DNA of 64,000 bases from contig NZ_AQYH01000005.1 of assembly GCF_000380505.1 (NCBI RefSeq), forward strand, positions 186,001-250,000, written 5' to 3'. This document shows positions 50,620-60,529 of this stretch, in pieces. Both the position numbers and the translations under genes were made by a program. Position 1 is the first letter of the stretch, and each line of letters begins with the position of its first letter. The notes below the pieces were generated by a model. That model saw only the letters and a program-made list of their open reading frames with translations, was not told where the DNA came from and ran no database searches. Source of the stretch: Kaistia granuli DSM 23481. GTDB lineage: Bacteria > Pseudomonadota > Alphaproteobacteria > Rhizobiales > Kaistiaceae.

Positions 50620-53568
50620 CTAGTGCGCCTCGTCCCAATTGTCGGCGGCGCGGGCGTCGACGTTGAGCGGTACGCTGAGGGCGACCGCGGGCGAGGGCGC
50701 GTTCTCCATCACGCGGGTGACCAGCGCCAGCGTCGGCTCGACCTCGGCCTCGGGCACTTCGAAGATCAGTTCGTCATGCACCTGCAGCAGCATGCGGGCG
50801 TTGAGGCCCGCGTCCTGCAGTGCCGGCTCGACGCGGATCATGGCGCGGCGGATGATGTCGGCGGCGGTGCCCTGCAGCCGCGCATTGATGGCGGCGCGCT
50901 CGTTGAAGGCGCGGATCGAGGCGTTCTTCGAGGTGATCTCGGGATAGTGGCAGCGGCGACCGAACAGGGTCGTCACATAGCCGACGTCGCGGCAGATCCG
51001 CTTGGTCTCTTCCATGTAGTCGCGGATGCCGGGGAAGCGCTCGAAATAGCGCTTGATATAGGCGCCGGCTTCCTCGCGGGCGATCGACAGCTGGTTGGCC
51101 AGGCCAAAGGCCGAGATGCCGTAGATGATGCCGAAATTGATCGCCTTGGCGCGCCGGCGCACGTCGGCCGGCATGCCCTCGACCGGTACGCCAAACATTT
51201 CCGACGCCGTCAGCGCGTGAATGTCGATGCCCTCGGAAAAGGCGGTTTTCAGCTGCGGGATATCGGCGATTTCGGCCAGCAGCCGCAGCTCGATCTGCGA
51301 ATAGTCGGCCGAGACCAGCTTGTGGCCGGGCTCGGCGATGAAGGCGGCGCGGATCTTGCGCCCCGCCTCGGTGCGGACCGGAATGTTCTGCAGGTTCGGC
51401 TCGGACGAGGACAGGCGGCCTGTCGTCGTCGCCGCCAGCGCGTAGGAGGTGTGAACACGCTTCGTCTCGGCGTTCAGATAGGTCGGCAGCGCGTCGGTAT
51501 AGGTCGAGCGCAGCTTGGTCAGTTGGCGCCAGTCGAGGATTTTCTGCGGCAGCTCGTAGCCCTGCTCGGCCAGGTCCTCCAGGATGCTGGCGCCGGTCGC
51601 CCATGCACCAGTCGCCGTCTTGGTGCCGCCGGGCAGGCCCATCACGCCGAACAGGATGTCGCCGAGCTGCTTCGGCGAGCCGACATTGAAGGGCTGGCCG
51701 GCCAGTTCCTGGATCTCGGCCTCCAGCGCGCCGGCCTTCTGGGCGAATTCGCCGGAGAGCCGTGACAGGATCGACCGGTCGATCGAGATGCCGCGCCGCT
51801 CCATTGAGGCGAGCACCGGCACCATCGGCCGCTCCAGCGTCTCGTAGACGGTCGACATGCCCTCGGCGGCCAGGCGCGGCTTCAGCACCTGCCAGAGGCG
51901 CAGCGTGACGTCGGCATCCTCGCCGGCATAGTCGCTGGCGCGGTCGATCGGCACGCGGTCGAAAGTGATGCGGGCCTTGCCCTTGCCGGTGACGTCGTCG
52001 AAGGAGATCGGCTTGTGGCCGAGCCATTTCTCCGAAAGCGGATCCATGCCATGCGTGCCGCGTCCGGCGTCGAGCACATAGGACATCAGCATGGTGTCGT
52101 CGAAAGGCGCGACGTCGATGCCGTGGCGGGCCAGCACCAGCCAGTCATATTTGAGGTTTTGCGCCACCTTGAGCACGGCGCGGTCTTCCAGAAGCGGCTT
52201 CAGCAGCGCGAGCGCGGTGCGGATCTCGATCTGGCCGGGCAGGAGCCCTTCCGTGAACAGCCCGTCGCCCTCGCCGCGATGTGCGAGCGGGATGTAGCAG
52301 GCCTCGTTCGGCGCGACGGCGAGCGAAACGCCGACCAGCTCGGCCTGCATCGGGTCGAGCGAGGTGGTCTCGGTGTCCACGGCGACGACGCCGAGCTCGG
52401 TGGCGCGCGCGATCCAGGCCCAGAGACGTTCCTCCGAGGTGATGGTCTCGTAGTGCGAATGGTCGAAGGGGATCGCCTTGACGGCGCTGGCGCGGGCGGC
52501 GGCGAGGCCGGCCGGCGTCAGGCCGCCAATATCCTCGATCGCCGGCTGCGGCGTGCCGTCGGGGCCGATCGCCGGGGCCGCCGCCGCTCCCGTGTCGCGT
52601 CCCCTGGCGATCAGCGCGCCATCCGCCTCGACGGCGCCGGATTCGACGCCCGTCGCCGCGGCGACGCGGCCGGTCAGCGTCGTGAATTCCATCGCCTTCA
52701 GGAACGAGATCAGCTGTTCGCCGATGACCGGACGGACGCCGAGCCGGTCGATCGGCTCGTTGACCGGCACGTCGCGGTCGAGGGTGACCAGCTGCATCGA
52801 GATGCGCGCCAGCTCGGCATTGGCGATCAGCGCCTCGCGCCGCTTCGGCTGCTTGATCTCCCCGGCGCGCTGCAGAAGCGTCTCGAGATCGCCATAGGTT
52901 TCGATCAGCTGCGCCGCCGTCTTGATGCCGATGCCGGGGACGCCGGGAATGTTGTCGACGGAGTCGCCGGCCAGCGCCTGCACGTCGACGACCTTCTCCG
53001 GCGGCACGCCGAATTTCTCGATCACCTCGTCGCGGCCGATCGTCTTGCCCTTCATCGTGTCGAGCATCAATACGCCCGGCTCGATCAGCTGCATCAGGTC
53101 CTTGTCGGAGGCGACGATGGTGACGTCGGCGCCGGCGGCGACGGCCTGCTTGGTGTAGGTGGCGATCAGATCGTCGGCCTCGAAGCCTTCCATCTCGATC
53201 GACGGCACGTTGAAGGCGCAGACCGCGTGGCGGATCAGGCCGAATTGCGGCCGCAGGTCCTCTGGCGGCTCGGGCCGCTGCGCCTTGTACTTGTCGTAGA
53301 GCGCATTGCGGAACGTGGTGGAGGAGTGGTCGAAGATGACGGCCAGATGGGTCGGCTTGACGCCCGCCTCGTTCGCTTCCTTGAGCAGCCGCCACAGCAT
53401 GTTGCAGAAGCCGGCGACGGCGCCGACGGGCAGGCCGTCCGACTTGCGCGTCAACGGCGGCAGCGCGTGGTAGGCGCGGAAAATATAGGACGAACCGTCG
53501 ACCAGGAAGACGTGGTCTCCCTTCTGGACGGGACGGGAGACGATGGCGGGAGCGAGCGTGTCTGACAT
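50620..53568 (-). CDS. polA: DNA polymerase I
   Basis: A 982-residue polymerase with three domains: the N-terminal 5'-3' exonuclease (VFLVDGSSYIFRAYHALPP; DVQALAGDSVDNIPGVPGIGIKTAAQLI), an intact 3'-5' proofreading domain (VVAVDTETTSLDPMQAELVG; motif with catalytic DxE) and the polymerase core with motif A (SADYSQIELRLLAEIA), motif B (RRRAKAINFGIIYGIS) and motif C (LLQVHDELIFEVP). It fills gaps in repair and removes RNA primers. ATG 53568 gives the canonical N terminus. Confidence 0.95.
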   Translation of the reverse strand: MSDTLAPAIVSRPVQKGDHVFLVDGSSYIFRAYHALPPLTRKSDGLPVGAVAGFCNMLWRLLKEANEAGVKPTHLAVIFDHSSTTFRNALYDKYKAQRPEPPEDLRPQFGLIRHAVCAFNVPSIEMEGFEADDLIATYTKQAVAAGADVTIVASDKDLMQLIEPGVLMLDTMKGKTIGRDEVIEKFGVPPEKVVDVQALAGDSVDNIPGVPGIGIKTAAQLIETYGDLETLLQRAGEIKQPKRREALIANAELARISMQLVTLDRDVPVNEPIDRLGVRPVIGEQLISFLKAMEFTTLTGRVAAATGVESGAVEADGALIARGRDTGAAAAPAIGPDGTPQPAIEDIGGLTPAGLAAARASAVKAIPFDHSHYETITSEERLWAWIARATELGVVAVDTETTSLDPMQAELVGVSLAVAPNEACYIPLAHRGEGDGLFTEGLLPGQIEIRTALALLKPLLEDRAVLKVAQNLKYDWLVLARHGIDVAPFDDTMLMSYVLDAGRGTHGMDPLSEKWLGHKPISFDDVTGKGKARITFDRVPIDRASDYAGEDADVTLRLWQVLKPRLAAEGMSTVYETLERPMVPVLASMERRGISIDRSILSRLSGEFAQKAGALEAEIQELAGQPFNVGSPKQLGDILFGVMGLPGGTKTATGAWATGASILEDLAEQGYELPQKILDWRQLTKLRSTYTDALPTYLNAETKRVHTSYALAATTTGRLSSSEPNLQNIPVRTEAGRKIRAAFIAEPGHKLVSADYSQIELRLLAEIADIPQLKTAFSEGIDIHALTASEMFGVPVEGMPADVRRRAKAINFGIIYGISAFGLANQLSIAREEAGAYIKRYFERFPGIRDYMEETKRICRDVGYVTTLFGRRCHYPEITSKNASIRAFNERAAINARLQGTAADIIRRAMIRVEPALQDAGLNARMLLQVHDELIFEVPEAEVEPTLALVTRVMENAPSPAVALSVPLNVDARAADNWDEAH

Positions 53569-53665
53569 GCGCGGACTATGCCCGCGAGCATCCGATTTGG
53601 CTACAGCATGCGTGGCGATGGCAGGCGGTTCTGCTGCCATTCCGCTGCCACGCAACGCTGAACAG

Positions 53666-54205
53666 CTAGCGAATGGTGGCCGGAACGGTCGCGACGACGC
53701 TGGCAACGGCCAGGCAGGCGGTGATGCCGCTGAGGGCGAGCACCATCTGCATCAGCGGGCCGGCGGCGAGACCGGCGGCGGCGGCGATGGCGACGATCAG
53801 GCCGAGGCCGAAGGCGCCGCCGAGGCTCGCCAGCCTCTCGCGGGCGAAGGCGGCGACGATGGCGCGCAGGCTCGACGCCGTCAGCAGGCCGAAGATGACG
53901 AAGGCGGCGAACAGCGCCCAATCCTCGGCGGGCGGCAGGATCGGGGCGAACGGCGCCAGGCCTGTCAGAGCCGCGGCGCCGAGGATCGGGCGGCGGGACA
54001 GGGCGGTGACGCTGGTGGCGGCGAGCGCGCCGGTGATGTAGGACAGCGCCAGCAGGGCGATCGGCGTCAGGGTGGCGAGCGCGGTCGCGGAATCGAAGGA
54101 GGTCTTGCCGCCGACGAACAGGACGAGCGTCGTGCTCAGCGCCATCGTCGCGGCGAGCCGGACGGTCTTCCGCTGGGCGTTTTCGGTCTGCGCTGCCTGT
54201 GCCAT
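53666..54205 (-). CDS. Small integral membrane protein, unknown
   Basis: A 179-residue very hydrophobic protein, with about six membrane helices separated by short Arg-containing loops (SRRPILGAA, FARERLASLGGAFGLGL). The layout recalls half of an MFS carrier, but no signature motif is present. It is 97 nt upstream of polA on the same strand. I do not recognise a family with confidence. Confidence 0.6.
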   Translation of the reverse strand: MAQAAQTENAQRKTVRLAATMALSTTLVLFVGGKTSFDSATALATLTPIALLALSYITGALAATSVTALSRRPILGAAALTGLAPFAPILPPAEDWALFAAFVIFGLLTASSLRAIVAAFARERLASLGGAFGLGLIVAIAAAAGLAAGPLMQMVLALSGITACLAVASVVATVPATIR

Positions 54206-54442
54206 TGCCGCCTTCTCCGGATATCTCTCATTTCCGTAACGAAATGTCGCAGCAAAGGGTTCCCGGCGCTGTTAAGCGGATCACACGGATCGCGCGGGTT
54301 GTGGACGAGCCGTCGCCGGCACCGGCGATGGCTCCGAGGGGGCAGGCAATTCCCCTCAAATCGCCGTATTCATCGGGCATTCGGGGCCCAGATCCTGCGC
54401 GATTAGCGCTTTTTTGACCTTTGTGTGGAAGACGAAACCAGT

Positions 54443-57334
54443 ATGGCGAGACCGATTCCGGGGCGAGATCGGATCGAACCGGTGCTCGACAAGCCGCAGG
54501 AGACGGAGTCGAGCGCGTTCGACATCCGGCTCGGCGAGGACGATCGTCCCGCCGGCGGCCGTGGCGAGCAGCGCTTCGGCCGCGAGCGCGCCGAACCGCC
54601 GATCGACCGGCCCAAGGACCGATCAAAGGACAGATCGAAGCGCGGGGAGCGCGCCGCCGAGGAGCGGAGCGAGCCGGGCTTTGGCGACGATGCCATGGGG
54701 CGGGACGAACCCCGCTGGGACGAGCCGGGCCGCGAAGAGCCGCGCTGGAGCGAACCGGCACAGGAAGACGCGACGAACCGCCCGCGCGGCCGGCGCGCGC
54801 CTGAGGCCGCACCCAAGCTGGAAGCGCCCGCCGGTCGTTCGGAGCGCCCGGGGCGCGACCGCCGCGAGCCGGAACTCGGCGCCGCCGAACGGCGTGTCCG
54901 GGCTGCGGAACCGGAGCCTTTCGACGCTGACATAGAGGATGCGGAATTCATCGATCTCGATGAAGATGACCCCATGGCTGATTCCCGCCGATCCAGATCC
55001 CGTCGCGGCAAAGCGCCGACCCGCAAGAAGGGGCGCGCGCGCGGCCGCAAGCGTGCCAGTGGCTCCGGTCTCGGCCGGTTCCTCCGTGGTAGCCTCAAAT
55101 GGGCGCTGATCCTGATGTTCTGGGGCACGGTGGCGGTCGGCGGCACCATCGCCTATTTCGCCACCCAGCTGCCGTCGACGGCCAATTGGGCCGTGCCGAA
55201 GCGGCCGCCCAACATCAAGGTGCTGGCCAATGACGGCTCGCTGATCGCCAATCGCGGCGATACCGGCGGTGAATCGGTCCGGATCGACGAATTGCCGCCC
55301 TATCTGAGCCAGGCGGTCATCGCCATCGAGGACCGCCGCTTCTACAGCCATTTCGGCGTTGACCCGTTCGGCCTTCTGCGCGCGGCCTATGTCAATTTCC
55401 GCTCCGGCGACGTCGTCCAGGGCGGCTCGACGGTGACGCAGCAGCTGGCCAAGAACCTGTTCCTGACGCCGGAACGCAGCCTCGATCGCAAGATCCAGGA
55501 AGCGATCATGGCGCTGTGGCTGGAGAGCAAATACTCCAAGGCGCAGATCATGGAATCCTACCTGAACCGCGTCTATCTCGGCGCCGGCGTCTATGGCGTC
55601 GATGCCGCGTCGCGGCGCTATTTCGGCAAGTCGGCCCGCGATATCTCGCTGAAGGAAGCGGCCATTCTCGCCGGCCTCCTGAAGGCGCCCTCGACCTATG
55701 CGCCGACGCGAAATCCGGCGGCGGCGAATTCCCGCGCCAATGTCGTGCTCGGTGCCATGCGCGAGGCCGGCTTCATCACGACCGCGCAGCAGAAGGAAGC
55801 GGCCGCGATCACCATCAAGGCGAAGCCGGAGGCGGAAGGCGGCGCTGGCCGCTATGTCGCCGACTGGGTCGCCGATCTGGTGCCCGACGTCGTCGGCGCG
55901 CTGGAGCAGGACGTCGTCGTCGAGACGACGATCGATCCGCATCTGGAGGCGGCGGCCGGCCAGGCCCTGACCGAGGCGCTCGACAAGAGCGGCAAGTCGT
56001 TCGGCGTGTCGCAGGGTGCGCTGGTGGCGATCGATGGCACCGGCGCGGTGCGCGCGCTGGTCGGTGGCCGCGATTACCAGAAGAGCCAGTTCAACCGCGC
56101 TGTCGAGGCCAAGCGTCAGCCGGGCTCGGCGTTCAAGCCTTTCGTCTTTCTGACAGCGCTCGAGTACGGCCTGGTGCCGGAATCGATCCGTGTCGACGAA
56201 CCGACCCGGATCGGCAATTGGGAGCCGAAGAACTACAGCAAGCAGTTCAAGGGGCCGGTGACGCTGCAGTCGGCGCTGGCGCTGTCGATCAACACCATCG
56301 CCGTGCAGCTTGCCAACGAAGTCGGTCCCGACCGCGTCATCAAGACGGCTGAGCGGCTCGGCATCACCTCGACGCTGCAGCCGAACCCGTCGCTGGCGCT
56401 TGGCACCTCCGAGGTCAGCCTGCTGGAGCTCACAGACGCCTATGTGCCGTTCGCCAATGGCGGCTATTCGGCGCCGCCGCATGTGATCACCCGGGTCAAG
56501 AACGTCGATGGCAAGACTCTGTACGAGCGGCCGGGCGCGGCGGCGAGCCAGGTGATCGATCCGTTCTATGTCGGCATGATGAACAGCATGCTGACCGACA
56601 CGCTGCAGCGCGGCACCGGCCGCAAGGCGGCGATCGCCGGCTGGCAGGCGGCGGGCAAGACCGGCACCACCAACGATTCCAAGGACGCGCTGTTCGTCGG
56701 CTACACGGCCAACCTCACCACCGGCGTCTGGCTCGGCAATGACGATTCGAAGCCGACCAAGCGCATGACCGGCGGCAGCCTGCCGGCGCAGATCTGGCAG
56801 CGCTTCATGACCGAGGCGCATAAGGGCGTCACCGTCGCGGCCTTGCCGGGCAACTACAATTATCGCGATCCCGACAGCTTCCAGGAGACGCCGACCGAGT
56901 TCGACGGCCAGTCGACCGTACAGGGCGGCCTCGTCGACGAATACGGCCAGGTGGTCGGCGGCGGCGGCCAGCAGCCGCAATACCAGCCGTCGGGCCAGCC
57001 GCAATATCTGCAGCCGCCGGCCGATGGCCGGGCGTTGGGGCAGGGCCAGGCGCAGGGGCGCGATCCGAATCAGGGCGGGCCGCCGGTCGGCCGGGCCGAC
57101 AATGGCGGCCAGTATGGCGGCTACGCCGATCCCGAAACGGGGAATGGCTGGAGCGACGGCGACTATCAGGAGCCGCCGGCTGGCGCCCGCATCTACCGCG
57201 ACGGCGATCCCGACTATGGCGTCGAGCGTGGCGCCCCGATGCCGCCGGCCGGCGTTGGCGAGGACGGCCAGGCCGGGGTCTATCAGGCGCGTCCGCATCG
57301 CCGCAACCTGATCGACCGGCTGTTCGGCGGCTGA
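54443..57334 (+). CDS. Class A penicillin-binding protein (PBP1A type)
   Basis: About 963 residues (a GTG at 54425 would add six). A highly charged, disordered N-terminal tail of about 200 residues (Arg/Glu/Asp/Pro-rich, then an Arg/Lys block) precedes one membrane helix (near 220-240). The glycosyltransferase domain follows with AIEDRRFYSHFGVD (catalytic Glu) and GGSTVTQQLAKNLFLTPERSLDRKIQE. The transpeptidase domain has SAFK (PGSAFKPFVF), SIN (ALSINTIA) and KTG (AGKTGTTND), all intact. A Gln/Gly/Pro-rich C-terminal tail follows. It polymerises and cross-links peptidoglycan in the periplasm. Confidence 0.93.
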   Translation: MARPIPGRDRIEPVLDKPQETESSAFDIRLGEDDRPAGGRGEQRFGRERAEPPIDRPKDRSKDRSKRGERAAEERSEPGFGDDAMGRDEPRWDEPGREEPRWSEPAQEDATNRPRGRRAPEAAPKLEAPAGRSERPGRDRREPELGAAERRVRAAEPEPFDADIEDAEFIDLDEDDPMADSRRSRSRRGKAPTRKKGRARGRKRASGSGLGRFLRGSLKWALILMFWGTVAVGGTIAYFATQLPSTANWAVPKRPPNIKVLANDGSLIANRGDTGGESVRIDELPPYLSQAVIAIEDRRFYSHFGVDPFGLLRAAYVNFRSGDVVQGGSTVTQQLAKNLFLTPERSLDRKIQEAIMALWLESKYSKAQIMESYLNRVYLGAGVYGVDAASRRYFGKSARDISLKEAAILAGLLKAPSTYAPTRNPAAANSRANVVLGAMREAGFITTAQQKEAAAITIKAKPEAEGGAGRYVADWVADLVPDVVGALEQDVVVETTIDPHLEAAAGQALTEALDKSGKSFGVSQGALVAIDGTGAVRALVGGRDYQKSQFNRAVEAKRQPGSAFKPFVFLTALEYGLVPESIRVDEPTRIGNWEPKNYSKQFKGPVTLQSALALSINTIAVQLANEVGPDRVIKTAERLGITSTLQPNPSLALGTSEVSLLELTDAYVPFANGGYSAPPHVITRVKNVDGKTLYERPGAAASQVIDPFYVGMMNSMLTDTLQRGTGRKAAIAGWQAAGKTGTTNDSKDALFVGYTANLTTGVWLGNDDSKPTKRMTGGSLPAQIWQRFMTEAHKGVTVAALPGNYNYRDPDSFQETPTEFDGQSTVQGGLVDEYGQVVGGGGQQPQYQPSGQPQYLQPPADGRALGQGQAQGRDPNQGGPPVGRADNGGQYGGYADPETGNGWSDGDYQEPPAGARIYRDGDPDYGVERGAPMPPAGVGEDGQAGVYQARPHRRNLIDRLFGG

Positions 57335-57379
57335 ACGGCCGCCGAACCGCCTCCCTCCGCATTCCGGCCTGCCGGCGTT

Positions 57380-57400
57380 CGACAATGGTGGACATTGTCG
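57380..57400. promoter_or_regulatory. Perfect inverted repeat before the J-domain gene
   Basis: CGACAATG and CATTGTCG form perfect 8-bp arms with a 5-nt spacer, 106 nt upstream of the J-domain start. There is no T run, so it might be an operator. Unproven. Confidence 0.35.
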
Positions 57401-57505
57401 GCAGGGCGTGGATAGTGACGCCGCCGCGCCTTCGTGGTGCTTCGTTTCGCGGCGTGCATCGTCGCCCGGGGATGCATGCGCACCCTGCCCAGGGAGTTTC
57501 CGGCA

Positions 57506-58180
57506 ATGGCCGACAAGCGCAGTCTCTACAGCGAGCTGGCCATTGAGCCCGGTGCGACGCCGGCCGAGATCGACAAGGCCTATCGCCAGCGCGCCCGTGA
57601 CGCGCATCCGGATGCCGGTGGCACCGCCGCGGCCTTCCACGCGCTGTCGCATGCCTATGCCATCCTGTCGGATCCCGAGCGCCGCAAGGCCTATGACGAG
57701 ACCGGCTATGAGGGCGAGCTCGCCGCCGACGACATCGCCGGCCGTGCCATGGAGCGGATCCAGGCGCTGGTGGTTTCCGTACTGGAGAGCGACCTGCCGT
57801 TCGAGGCGGTCGATCTGATCGCGCCGATCCGCGACACGCTGACCAAGCAGAAGGGCGATATCGGCGCCGGCATCCGCAAGCTCGAGAAGCAGGCGAAGCG
57901 CGCCGAAGCGATGGCTGCCCGCTTCCGTCGCCAGTCCGGCGACAACGTCATCCGCAAGGCGCTGGAGCGCCGCGCCGCCGATACCCGCGAGATGGCGGAA
58001 AAGACCCGGCGCGAGGAAGCGGTGTTCGCCAAGGCGATCGAGCTCTTGGCCGACTACACCTTCGATTTCGAGCCGCCACGGCCCGCCCCGCCGAAGCCGC
58101 CCGAGCCGCCCAAGGCCGCGGAGCCGCCGAAGCCGACCCCGCCGAAGCCGGGAACCAGGACGCTCAACCTCGTCCGCTGA
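57506..58180 (+). CDS. J-domain protein
   Basis: A 224-residue protein. Residues 1-70 form a J domain (SLYSELAIEPGATPAEIDKAYRQRARDAHPDAGG), with HPD intact, so it can stimulate a DnaK-type chaperone. No Gly/Phe or zinc-finger region is present, unlike true DnaJ. The middle is a long helical stretch, and the C terminus is a Pro/Lys repeat (PPKPPEPPKAAEPPK). The ATG at 57506 follows AGGGAG. It lies after the PBP gene and converges with the isomerase gene. Confidence 0.88.
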   Translation: MADKRSLYSELAIEPGATPAEIDKAYRQRARDAHPDAGGTAAAFHALSHAYAILSDPERRKAYDETGYEGELAADDIAGRAMERIQALVVSVLESDLPFEAVDLIAPIRDTLTKQKGDIGAGIRKLEKQAKRAEAMAARFRRQSGDNVIRKALERRAADTREMAEKTRREEAVFAKAIELLADYTFDFEPPRPAPPKPPEPPKAAEPPKPTPPKPGTRTLNLVR

Positions 58181-58186
58181 ACCCGC

Positions 58187-59056
58187 CTATCCGGCGCTGG
58201 CGCGCGCCCGGGCGTAGTACTGGCGGATGAAGTCGCGCTCGACCAGCAGGTTGCGGAATTCGTCCGCGTCGGGGCCGTCATAGATCAGCGTGTACGGGCC
58301 ACGGAAGCCGGCAGCGTCGGCGGCGTCCAGGCAGCGGCGATAGTCCTCGGCCTGCAACACGCCGCCGCTGAAATCTGCCTTGGCGTGGCAGCAGATGGCG
58401 AGGTCGAAGATCGCTTCCAGATCGGCATATTTGCCTTCACCCGACCAATTGCCGAAATCGCCGTTGAGGCCGACCGTTTCGTCGAGGCGATCGAACAGGT
58501 AGCGGACCTCGCGCGGCCCCGGCAGAAGCTCGAACCAGTTCTCGGTCACGACGCGGACGCCGCGCGCCTCGCCATAATGGCCGAGCCGGGTCAGGCCGGC
58601 GATGCTCATGTCGAGCGCCTCGCGGCTTGGCTGGCTGCGCCCGGCAATCACGCGCGCCTGCTCGGCGCCGAACTGGGCGGCCGTGTCGATCCAGCTTTCC
58701 ATCCAGGCGAGATCGCGCTCACGCGTCGCCGGATCGGTGATGTCGCCATATTCGATCAGCAGCGTCTGCAGCGTGACGCCGGCCTCGGCCAGCGCCGCCC
58801 GGAAGGCGGCGGCGTAGCCGGCGTCGCGACGTGGAACATGGAACGAACAGACCTCGATGCGGTCGATGCCGAGGGCGGCCACGGCGCGCGGCATGTCGAG
58901 CAGCGTCAGCCGGCCGGGACCATAGGTCGGCTCGGCGACGGCCTCGACATCATGATCGGGCCGGTTCGGGAAGGTCAGGCCGAGCGCCCGGTGCAGGCTC
59001 CAGCTCGAAATCGCCAGCGCCGGCGACGTCCCGTGGGTCGTGCTGTCTTGTTTCAT
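58187..59056 (-). CDS. Sugar phosphate isomerase/epimerase-like TIM barrel
   Basis: A 289-residue protein of the xylose-isomerase-like/AP endonuclease 2 superfamily. Features are LAISSWSLHRALGLTFPN, GIDRIEVCSFHVPRRD, VVTENWFELLPGPREVRYLFDRLDETVGLNGDFGNW and ICCHAKADFSGG, with the acidic and His residues that bind metal. The family includes inosose dehydratase and hydroxypyruvate isomerase, but the exact reaction is not clear. It stands beside the YgjP-type gene, 64 nt away. Confidence 0.78.
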   Translation of the reverse strand: MKQDSTTHGTSPALAISSWSLHRALGLTFPNRPDHDVEAVAEPTYGPGRLTLLDMPRAVAALGIDRIEVCSFHVPRRDAGYAAAFRAALAEAGVTLQTLLIEYGDITDPATRERDLAWMESWIDTAAQFGAEQARVIAGRSQPSREALDMSIAGLTRLGHYGEARGVRVVTENWFELLPGPREVRYLFDRLDETVGLNGDFGNWSGEGKYADLEAIFDLAICCHAKADFSGGVLQAEDYRRCLDAADAAGFRGPYTLIYDGPDADEFRNLLVERDFIRQYYARARASAG

Positions 59057-59120
59057 CGGTCGGTCCGGTGCCTCTGCTGGAAATCGTGGCGCGGGGAGGT
59101 GGCGCGGTACATGGCGGATA

Positions 59121-59882
59121 TCAGTCGGCGCCGACGGCGTGCAGCGACGCGCCGTGCCGGTTGAGCCAGGCCTTGGCCTCGTCCATGCCGGGGCAGATCG
59201 CGGCGACGTGGCGCCAGAAACGGTCGGAATGGTTCATTTCGCGCAGATGCGCCACCTCATGCGCGGCGAGATAGTCGAGCACGGCGGGCGGCGCCATGAT
59301 CATGCGCCAGGAATAGGCGATCGTTCCGGTCGAGGAGCAGGAGCCCCAGCGGCTGGTCGGATCACCGAGGCGAACCGTCTTGACCTTGACGCCGAGCGTC
59401 GCGGCATGGCGCGCGGTCGCCGCCTCGAGGTCGCGGCGCGCCTCGCGCTTCAGGAAATCGGTCACGCGGCGGGGGAGGTGCTCGACGCTGCCGGTGACGA
59501 GCAGGCGCCGCTCGCCTTCGTGCTGGTCGATCCGCACCAGGCCGCGCCCGGCATGGTGGACGATGCGGTGCGGCTCGCCGCGCAGCGGGATCCAGCCGCC
59601 ATCGACGATCGGCGTCGCCGCCGGCAACGCCGCGAGGCGGGCCCGCAGCCAGCCGCGATGACGCTCGAGAAAGTCGCGCGCCTCCGCCAGCTTGCCGCGC
59701 GCCGGGATGGTGACGACGGGTTCGCGGACCGAGCCGCGCAGGCGCAGCGTGTAGCGCAGCGCCCGGTCGTTCCAGAGCAGCGCCACCCGCACGGGTGCGC
59801 CGTCGATCTCGACATGGCAATGGTCCGGCTTGGCCGGCGCGGCGCGCTTCGAAGCCTGCGTGAGGCGGGAAAGAAAACCCAT
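59121..59882 (-). CDS. YgjP-like metallopeptidase domain protein
   Basis: A 253-residue protein of the YgjP/DUF45 family. The zinc motif HEVAHLREMNH has HExxH and a third ligand downstream; WGSCSSTGTIAYSWRMIMAPPAVLDYLAAHE is a second hallmark. The N-terminal region (VRVALLWNDRALRYTLRLRG) is typical of the family. It is a predicted cytoplasmic metal-dependent hydrolase of unknown target. Confidence 0.87.
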   Translation of the reverse strand: MGFLSRLTQASKRAAPAKPDHCHVEIDGAPVRVALLWNDRALRYTLRLRGSVREPVVTIPARGKLAEARDFLERHRGWLRARLAALPAATPIVDGGWIPLRGEPHRIVHHAGRGLVRIDQHEGERRLLVTGSVEHLPRRVTDFLKREARRDLEAATARHAATLGVKVKTVRLGDPTSRWGSCSSTGTIAYSWRMIMAPPAVLDYLAAHEVAHLREMNHSDRFWRHVAAICPGMDEAKAWLNRHGASLHAVGAD

Positions 59883-59925
59883 GCGTTCAGTCAGTATCGA
59901 GTGATTCGTCGTTCGATCATGGCAC

Positions 59926-59951
59926 GAAAAAGGGCCGCCCTGAGGCGGCCC
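59926..59951 (-). terminator. Terminator of the DUF2852 gene
   Basis: GGGCCGCC pairs with GGCGGCCC over a 4-nt loop, with a T run following on the minus strand. It lies 24 nt after the DUF2852 stop. Confidence 0.85.
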
Positions 59952-59974
59952 CTCCCAATCGATCGTGGCGGAGA

Positions 59975-60451
59975 TCAGAGGTCGATGATCGGACCGCTGT
60001 CGCGCTGGCCAGACGTCGGGCCGGCAGGGTTGGTGTCGCGGCGGGCCGCGTCGCGCTCGGCCTTGAAGCGGTCGAACTCCTCCTGGTCGCGGGCGCGACG
60101 CAGGTTGCGGACGAAATTGTCGAATTCGGCGCGTTCTTCCTCGAGCTTGCGACGCTCCTCGTCGAGCCGCTTCAGTTCGGCCGCGCGATAGTCGTCGAAA
60201 GCGGCATTGCCGCTCTGGCTGTAATAGGTCGAGCGGTTCTCACGCCCGCCCCGCCAGCCGCAACCGGCGAAGGAGCGCTTGAAATCATCGCGCACGCCTT
60301 CCGCGTTGCGGCGGAACTCGGGCAGCCTGTCGCCCCAGATGATGTAGGCGAGCATGGCGAGGCCGAGCGGCCAGAACACGAAGAAGCCGAGGACCATCAA
60401 CGCGATGGTGAGCGGCGTCCATCCCGGACGCAAGGCCTGAGTATGGGACAT
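59975..60451 (-). CDS. DUF2852 membrane protein
   Basis: A 158-residue protein. One membrane helix near residues 13-36 (LTIALMVLGFFVFWPLGLAML) with the family motif GWTPL and YIIWGDRLPEF is followed by a charged coiled coil (AELKRLDEERRKLEEERAEFDNFVRNLRRAR) and a polar tail. DUF2852 is widespread in alphaproteobacteria, of unknown function. ATG 60451 gives the family start. Confidence 0.87.
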   Translation of the reverse strand: MSHTQALRPGWTPLTIALMVLGFFVFWPLGLAMLAYIIWGDRLPEFRRNAEGVRDDFKRSFAGCGWRGGRENRSTYYSQSGNAAFDDYRAAELKRLDEERRKLEEERAEFDNFVRNLRRARDQEEFDRFKAERDAARRDTNPAGPTSGQRDSGPIIDL

Positions 60452-60529
60452 GGAACCTTTCCTCTCTCGCACCCCCAACGCAACGGAAGTGGGAAAGGTC
60501 GGATCGCGATTCAAGAGAAAACCGGAAAC

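Noticed and set aside
54623-57652. 1009-codon open frame on the minus strand
   Set aside because: Antisense to the PBP1A gene with all catalytic motifs on the plus strand; no family features of its own.
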